A stretch of DNA of 36,257 bases from Nodosilinea sp. LEGE 07088 (GTDB taxonomy: Bacteria; Cyanobacteriota; Cyanobacteriia; Phormidesmidales; Phormidesmidaceae): positions 1 through 36,257 of the forward strand of contig NZ_JADEWX010000045.1 of assembly GCF_015207395.1 (NCBI RefSeq), given 5' to 3'. The translations under genes were made by a program, and so were the position numbers. This document shows positions 31,561 through 36,257 of this stretch, one piece after another. Position 1 is the first letter of the stretch, and every line of letters begins with the position of its first letter. The notes below the pieces were generated by a model. It saw only the letters and a list, made by a program, of their open reading frames with translations. It had not been told where the DNA came from and did not search any database.

Positions 31561-34500
31561 ATGGGGCATAGGGCAAAGTGGATCGGATGGGTCACGCTAG
31601 CGGCAATGTTGGTGCCTGTGATGCAGGGGCCAGGCTATGCGGGGCCGCCGCGCTCAACGCCTCATCAAGCCACTACCCTAGCCCAGGGGGCCAGTGCCCA
31701 GGCGCAGCTTGCCGAGGCCGATCGTCTGTTGTTTGGCGAAGCGCTGCAGCTCTGGCGCACTGGCCAGTTTCAGGCGGCCTCTGAGGCTCTTCTACAAGCG
31801 CTAGAGCTGTATCGACAACCCGCTGTGCAGGCCGCCTTTCCCCAAGCGAGCCGTCAGGGCGAGGGGCGCACTCTCACCGGGCTAGGCACAATTTCTCAGT
31901 CCTTTGGGCAGTATGAACAGGCCCTGGGCTACTACACCGAGGCCCTGGCGATTGCCCGCGACATTGGCGATCGCGAGGGCGAAGGCTCCACTCTCAATAA
32001 CATTGGGTTCGTGTACGACATCCTGGGGCAGTATGAACAGGCGCTGGGCTACTTCACCGAGGCCCTGGCGATTGCCCGCGAGATTGGCGATTCTCCTGAG
32101 GAGAGGCTTCGCCAACGCGCTGGTGTTGGGCAAATCCTTAACAATATCGGGGGGGTGTATGTTGATCTGGGGCAATATGAGCAAGCGCTGGGCTACTACA
32201 CTGATGCCCTCGCCATTTTCCAAGAGGTGGGCGATTCTCCTGAGGAGAGGCTTCGCCAACGCACAGGCGAAGGCATCACCCTCAGCAATATTGGCTTGGT
32301 ATACAACAACCAGAGTCAGTACGAACAGGCGCTGGACTACTACATGGCTGCCCTTATTATTCTTCAAGATGTCGGTAATCGCGTCAGCGAAGGCTCAACC
32401 CTCAACAACATTGGGTTGGTGTACGACAGCCTGGGGCAGTATGAGCAGGCGCTGGGTTACTTTACCGATGCCCTCGCCATCGCTCAAGGCATCGGCGATC
32501 GTAGAGGCGAAGGTACCACTCTCAACAATATTGGCTTGGTATACAACAACCAGAGTCAGTACGAAAAAGCTTTGGGCTACTACATGAATGCCCTTACTAT
32601 TCTTCGAGACATTGGCGATCGCGCCAGCGAAGGCACCACTCTTAACAACATTGGGGCGGTGTATCGTAACCTGGGGCAGTATGAGCAGGCCCTGGGCTAC
32701 TACACCGATGCCCTCGCCATTCGTCAAGCCATCGGCGATCGCACAGGCGCAGGCGCCACCCTCAACAACATTGGCTTGGTGTACAACAACCTAGGGCAGT
32801 ACGAACAGGCGCTGGACTACTCCATGGATGCCCTGGCAATTTTTCAAGCCATTGGCAATCGCACAGGCGAGAGCAAAACCCTCAACAATATTGGCTTGGT
32901 ATACAACAACCAGAGTCAGTACGAACAGGCGCTGGACTACTACATGAATGCTCTTACTATTCTTCAAGACATCGGTGATCGCGCTGGCGAAGGCTTAACT
33001 CTTAACAACATTGGGGGAGTATATGACAGCCTGGGACAGTATGAGCAGGCCCTAGGCTACTACACCGATGCCCTCGCTATTGTTCAAGACATCGGTGCTC
33101 GCACCAGCGAAGGCTCAACCCTCAACAGTATTGGGGTGGTGTACAACGACCAGGGGCAGTATGAGCAGGCCCTGAGCTACCACACCAATGCCCTCGCTAT
33201 CGCTCAAGACATCGGCGATCGCGCCAGCGAAGGCACCACTCTTAACAACATTGGGGCGGTGTATCGTAACCTGGGGCAGTATGAGCAGGCCCTGGGCTAC
33301 TACACCGATGCCCTCGCCATTCGTCAAGCCATCGGCGATCGCGCGGGCGAAGGTGCCACCCTCAACAACCTTGGGGGAGTGTACCAGAACCTGGAGCAAT
33401 ACGAGCAGGCCCTGGGCTACTACACCGATGCCCTGGCTATCGCTCAAGCCATCGGCGATCGCGCGGTCGAGGGAGTCATCCTCAACAACCTTGGGTTCAC
33501 GCTGGAAGCGATGGCAGAGCCTGAGCTAGCCATTGCCTTCTTCAAGCAATCGGTTAATCGCTGGGAAGACATTCGCGGCGACATTCGTGGCCTCACCACC
33601 GAGCAGCAGCAGTCCTTTACCGAGACCGTGGCCCATACCTACCGCCGCCTCGCCGACCTCCTTCTCCAGGCCGATCGCGTGCTCGAAGCCCAGCGCGTGC
33701 TGGATCTGTTGCAGGTGCAAGAGCTCGACGACTACCTGCAAGACGTGCAGCGTACCGCCCAAACCCAGACTGGGGTGCCCCTGCGCCCCGAAGAACAGGC
33801 GGCTCTAGAGCGGTTCGCCGCCAACCAAGATCGCATTGTGGCCCTGGGGAGCGAACTGCGGGAACTGGAGGCCATTGCCACCACCGAGCGCACCGCCGAG
33901 CAAACCGCCCGCATTCGCGAGCTGCGCCAGCTCCAGCAAGATGCCCGCCTCGCCTTTGAGCAGTTCTTCAACAGCCCAGAGATTCAGGCCATTGTGGCCC
34001 AGCTGCGCACCACCACCGGGGCCGCCAACCTGGAACTGGGGGAGCTCAACGCCCTGCAAGACAACCTCAAAGCCCTCTCCCAAAACACCGTCGCCCTCTA
34101 CCCCCTCATTCTCGACGACCGTCTGGAGCTGGTGGTGGTCACTGCCAATGCGCCCCCGGTGAGTCGTACCGTCAATGTCGGGCGAGAGGAGTTGAACCGG
34201 GCGATCGCCGAGTTTCGCTCGGCCCTGGGGTCACCCAATCGGGATGCTGTGGCCCCCGCCCAGCAGCTCTACGACTGGCTGATTCGCCCCATCGAGGCTG
34301 ACCTGGCCCAGGCCGACGCCGAGGTGGTGCTCTACGCCCCCGACGGCCAGCTGCGCTACATTCCCCTGGCGGCGCTGCACGATGGCAACCAGTGGCTGGC
34401 CCAGCGTTTGCAGGTCAACAACATTGTCGCTGCCAGCCTCACCGACCTCAGCAACCAGCCCTTTGCGGGCGGGCTGACGGTGCTAGCCGCCGCCTTTACC

Positions 34501-35172
34501 GAAGGGCAGTACGACATCCCCACCAGTACCCGCACCCTCTCCTTTGGCGGGCTCACCTACGCCGGGCGCGAGGTCGAGAATATTGCTCGCCTGGTGCCCC
34601 AAACCGATCAGCGCCTCAATAAAGCCTTTGACCAGGCGCTGGTGCTGGAGATGAACGACTTTAAGGTGGTACACCTGGCCACCCACGCCAGTTTTAACCC
34701 CGGCCCACCGCAAGATTCATTCATTCTGTTTGGCGATGGCAGCCACGTCACCCTCGACCAGGTGCGCCGCTGGAACTTCCCCGATGTGGATTTGGTGGTG
34801 CTGAGCGCCTGCGAAACCGCCGTGGGCGATGTGCCCCTGGGCAACGGGGCCGAAATTTTGGGCCTCGGCTACCTGATGGAGCAGGCCGGGGCCGAGGCGG
34901 CGATCGCCTCTCTCTGGGCTGTCAGCGACGGCGGCACCCAGGTACTCATGGATGCTTTTTACGCTAACCTCAACCAGGGTATGAGCAAAACCGAGGCCCT
35001 GCAACAGGCCCAGATGGCGCTGATTGAGGGCGACTTTACGGCCTCGGGGGTCGATCGCGGTGCCAGTATTGATATCGTTAGCACCCAGACGGGCCTGCCC
35101 CTAACCGTGGCCGATAGCCTCACCCACCCTTACTACTGGGCACCGTTTATTTTGATCGGCAATGGCCTATAG
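31561..35172 (+). CDS. exported TPR-CHAT protein (caspase-like peptidase), 1203 aa
   Basis: The start MGHRAKWIGWVTLAAMLVPV is a signal peptide, and AGGA lies 8 nt before the ATG. The upstream frame is open to 31039 but overlaps the promoter-like element and the divergent gene. About 14 TPR units of 40 residues (residues ~100-660) are followed by a helical linker (~660-900) and a CHAT domain with His1042 (HLATHAS) and Cys1084 (LSACETA). The catalytic pair is intact. Two units carry an 8-residue insert (SPEERLRQ), and units 7 and 12 are identical over 129 bp. TPRs probably bind a partner that triggers proteolysis; substrate unknown. Confidence 0.88.
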   Translation: MGHRAKWIGWVTLAAMLVPVMQGPGYAGPPRSTPHQATTLAQGASAQAQLAEADRLLFGEALQLWRTGQFQAASEALLQALELYRQPAVQAAFPQASRQGEGRTLTGLGTISQSFGQYEQALGYYTEALAIARDIGDREGEGSTLNNIGFVYDILGQYEQALGYFTEALAIAREIGDSPEERLRQRAGVGQILNNIGGVYVDLGQYEQALGYYTDALAIFQEVGDSPEERLRQRTGEGITLSNIGLVYNNQSQYEQALDYYMAALIILQDVGNRVSEGSTLNNIGLVYDSLGQYEQALGYFTDALAIAQGIGDRRGEGTTLNNIGLVYNNQSQYEKALGYYMNALTILRDIGDRASEGTTLNNIGAVYRNLGQYEQALGYYTDALAIRQAIGDRTGAGATLNNIGLVYNNLGQYEQALDYSMDALAIFQAIGNRTGESKTLNNIGLVYNNQSQYEQALDYYMNALTILQDIGDRAGEGLTLNNIGGVYDSLGQYEQALGYYTDALAIVQDIGARTSEGSTLNSIGVVYNDQGQYEQALSYHTNALAIAQDIGDRASEGTTLNNIGAVYRNLGQYEQALGYYTDALAIRQAIGDRAGEGATLNNLGGVYQNLEQYEQALGYYTDALAIAQAIGDRAVEGVILNNLGFTLEAMAEPELAIAFFKQSVNRWEDIRGDIRGLTTEQQQSFTETVAHTYRRLADLLLQADRVLEAQRVLDLLQVQELDDYLQDVQRTAQTQTGVPLRPEEQAALERFAANQDRIVALGSELRELEAIATTERTAEQTARIRELRQLQQDARLAFEQFFNSPEIQAIVAQLRTTTGAANLELGELNALQDNLKALSQNTVALYPLILDDRLELVVVTANAPPVSRTVNVGREELNRAIAEFRSALGSPNRDAVAPAQQLYDWLIRPIEADLAQADAEVVLYAPDGQLRYIPLAALHDGNQWLAQRLQVNNIVAASLTDLSNQPFAGGLTVLAAAFTEGQYDIPTSTRTLSFGGLTYAGREVENIARLVPQTDQRLNKAFDQALVLEMNDFKVVHLATHASFNPGPPQDSFILFGDGSHVTLDQVRRWNFPDVDLVVLSACETAVGDVPLGNGAEILGLGYLMEQAGAEAAIASLWAVSDGGTQVLMDAFYANLNQGMSKTEALQQAQMALIEGDFTASGVDRGASIDIVSTQTGLPLTVADSLTHPYYWAPFILIGNGL
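32092..32115 (+). repeat. 24-bp small dispersed repeat inside a HIP1 site (copy 1)
   Basis: A 24-bp segment starting TCTCCTGAGGAGAGGCTTCG splits a TPR unit between GGCGAT and CGC, the two parts of a HIP1 octamer that other units keep whole. It adds eight residues in frame. It resembles small dispersed repeats reported from other cyanobacterial genomes. Confidence 0.7.
32236..32259 (+). repeat. 24-bp small dispersed repeat inside a HIP1 site (copy 2)
   Basis: Identical to the copy at 32092-32115, at the same place in the next TPR unit and 144 bp away (120 + 24). The second copy most likely arose by duplication of the whole unit after insertion, not by a second insertion. Confidence 0.7.
32614..33342 (+). 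repeat. two identical 129-bp TPR-coding tracts 600 bp apart
   Basis: Bases 32614-32742 and 33214-33342 are identical, and both begin and end with GGCGATCGC. The base just outside differs on each side (32613 T versus C; 32743 A versus G). Neighbouring units at the same 600-bp offset are clearly less alike. Confidence 0.85.
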
Positions 35173-35198
35173 ATTAGGAGTGCTGACCGATCTGTTTA

Positions 35199-35216
35199 GG
35201 GCAGGCTGGTCTGCCC
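35199..35216 (+). terminator. possible weak terminator hairpin after the TPR-CHAT gene
   Basis: GGGCAG and CTGCCC pair around a 6-nt loop, 27 bp after the stop codon. No T-run follows. A second small palindrome (GCCCCATTGGGGC) lies at 35248-35260. Either may help end the transcript. Confidence 0.3.
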
Positions 35217-35372
35217 CTCCACCCGCTACACTACAGCTATACCGTACGCCCCATTGGGGCTGGGTTTAGCCTTGCTACAGCGTCCTAAGCTACTGGGTAG
35301 ATTACTTGGCCACTGGCACTCTGGCGGTAATTTTGGCGGTGGACGACAACGCCAACCTGTGAGGGTCGTTTA

Positions 35373-36128
35373 ATGCACAACCCATTTCCGGGCATGAACC
35401 CCTATTTGGAGCAACCAGGGTTGTGGCCACAGGTGCACAATCGCCTGATTGTGGCGATCGCCGATGACATTACCCCCCAGGTCGCCCCCAGGTATCGCGT
35501 TTCGATCGAAGAGCGGGTCTACGCCAGCACCGAAGCGATGCCTCTCATTGGCATTGCCGATGTGGCGGTCACGCGCCGCCCAGCCGCTGCTTTGCCTACG
35601 ACAACCGCTGCGCAACTGGTAGCGCCGAGGTGGGTGCAGGTGCCGGTGCCCGTGGAGGTGACAGAGCGCTTTTTAGAAGTGCGGCTGGTGCAGACCAATG
35701 AAGTGGTGTGCGTAATCGAGATCTTGTCTCCGGCCAATAAGCGATCGGGCGATGGCCGCCGGGCCTACGAGACCAAGCGCCAAAAGATTTTGGGCTCTGC
35801 TACAAACCTGGTGGAAATCGATCTGCTGCGCGGTGGATCGGGAATGGCCGTGGCGGAGCCGCCCCAAAAGACCTATAGCATTTTAGTCAGCGCCAGTGTC
35901 AATCGTCCCAATGCTGAACTGTACGAGTTTGATCTGGCAGATCTGATCCCCAGTTTTCCGGTACCGTTGCAGCCTAATGAGGATCTTCCGGTCGTAAACT
36001 TACAGCGGGTGTTAAATGACGTCTACAATCGGGCTCGATTTGACCTGGCGATCGACTACTGTCAACCGCTTCAGCCCGCTTTATCTAGCGACGAGGCTGC
36101 TTGGGTAGAGAGCCTAGTAAATAGTTAA
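35373..36128 (+). CDS. DUF4058 family protein
   Basis: 251 aa, matching the DUF4058 family common in cyanobacteria and planctomycetes. The start MHNPFPGMNPYLEQPGLWPQVHNRLI is highly typical, as are the central EVVCVIEILSPANKRSGDGR and NLVEIDLLRGG segments. The E-I-L-S-P-x-N-K run and following acidic residues recall nuclease-like folds, but no activity is established. No signal peptide or membrane segment. The 200 bp before it hold no clear gene. It is independent of the CHAT genes as far as can be seen. Confidence 0.85.
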   Translation: MHNPFPGMNPYLEQPGLWPQVHNRLIVAIADDITPQVAPRYRVSIEERVYASTEAMPLIGIADVAVTRRPAAALPTTTAAQLVAPRWVQVPVPVEVTERFLEVRLVQTNEVVCVIEILSPANKRSGDGRRAYETKRQKILGSATNLVEIDLLRGGSGMAVAEPPQKTYSILVSASVNRPNAELYEFDLADLIPSFPVPLQPNEDLPVVNLQRVLNDVYNRARFDLAIDYCQPLQPALSSDEAAWVESLVNS

Positions 36129-36257
36129 GGCGCGCGACTCGAAGTCGTTCGGGGGAGTTGGAAAGGACTCCTAAGTTCTTTCCCTGCTAGTGTTCAAGCA
36201 GATGTCCGCCTCGGAATGTTCAACCCGTAAGGGGAGGGCAGTATCAGCAGACGAGGT
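36129..36257 (+). other. structured non-coding segment, possible 5' end of a group II intron (cut by window edge)
   Basis: The last 129 bases show no coding pattern and several short stems, such as CGACT/AGTCG near 36136-36148 and GGAGT/ACTCC near 36155-36172. The opening GCGCGACTCG and the general look recall the start of bacterial group II introns. The catalytic domain V and any reverse transcriptase would lie beyond the window, so this is a guess. Confidence 0.3.

Noticed and set aside
31861-33540. Regular 120-bp repeats as a CRISPR-like array
   Set aside because: The repeats are coding throughout, encode 40-residue TPR units and have no constant-length variable spacers.
24867-35172. TPR-CHAT proteins as part of a Craspase (Cas7-11/gRAMP) system
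   Set aside because: No Cas7-11, Cas1/2 or CRISPR array is present. The proteins are exported and the TPR arrays differ from the Craspase TPR-CHAT subunit.
35280-35371. Short open frame ending LAVILAVDDNANL before the DUF4058 gene
   Set aside because: It has no start codon or ribosome binding site and matches no family I recognise.

Overview
The window comes from a cyanobacterium. It holds a split-intein dnaE half, a complete beta-carboxysome gene set, genes for a CO2-hydrating NDH-1 complex, the xisH/xisI pair, many HIP1 octamers (GCGATCGC), and TPR-CHAT, Uma2 and DUF4058 families. The moderately high GC content and family mix suggest a filamentous Leptolyngbya/Nodosilinea-type organism, but that placement is inference.

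Left edge (1-4300): the 3' end of an IS630-like transposase, a strong hairpin, a small antitoxin-like gene followed by a truncated RelE-like toxin remnant, xisI and xisH, then dnaE-N ending in the N-terminal half of a split intein. Housekeeping and CCM core (4366-17176): a polytopic membrane protein and ispG on the plus strand, then a minus-strand carboxysome operon ccmK2-K1-L-M-N-O that ends in a good terminator. Diverging from it is a plus-strand operon ndhF-ndhD-cup (best read as ndhF4-ndhD4-cupB). One intergenic region of about 0.9 kb thus separates genes for CO2 uptake from genes for the carboxysome shell and organiser. The CcmM gamma-carbonic anhydrase domain has lost all three zinc histidines.

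Accessory cluster (17219-24628): a consensus-like promoter drives a tightly overlapping gene set: SDR reductase, lactonase-like metallo-beta-lactamase-fold hydrolase, PaaK/F390-synthetase-like adenylating enzyme, GT2-type glycosyltransferase, a small alpha/beta-hydrolase-like protein with an apparent cysteine nucleophile, and a GT1 glycosyltransferase. A KAS III-like condensing enzyme follows. The enzyme classes resemble the OleABCD/beta-lactone logic with glycosyl transfer added, so I propose an undescribed glycolipid or lactone pathway.

CHAT/TPR/protease region (24643-35172): an exported PPC-TPR-CHAT protein, an exported trypsin-like protease, a collapsed TPR-CHAT pseudogene, a Uma2 protein, an exported TPR protein and a 1203-residue TPR-CHAT protein. 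Four of these genes carry the same gap-free element of about 40 bp just upstream, which suggests common control. The TPR-coding repeats carry HIP1 octamers in register. Gene-conversion, deletion and insertion boundaries fall on those octamers. The window ends with a DUF4058 gene and 129 bp of structured sequence that may be the start of a group II intron.
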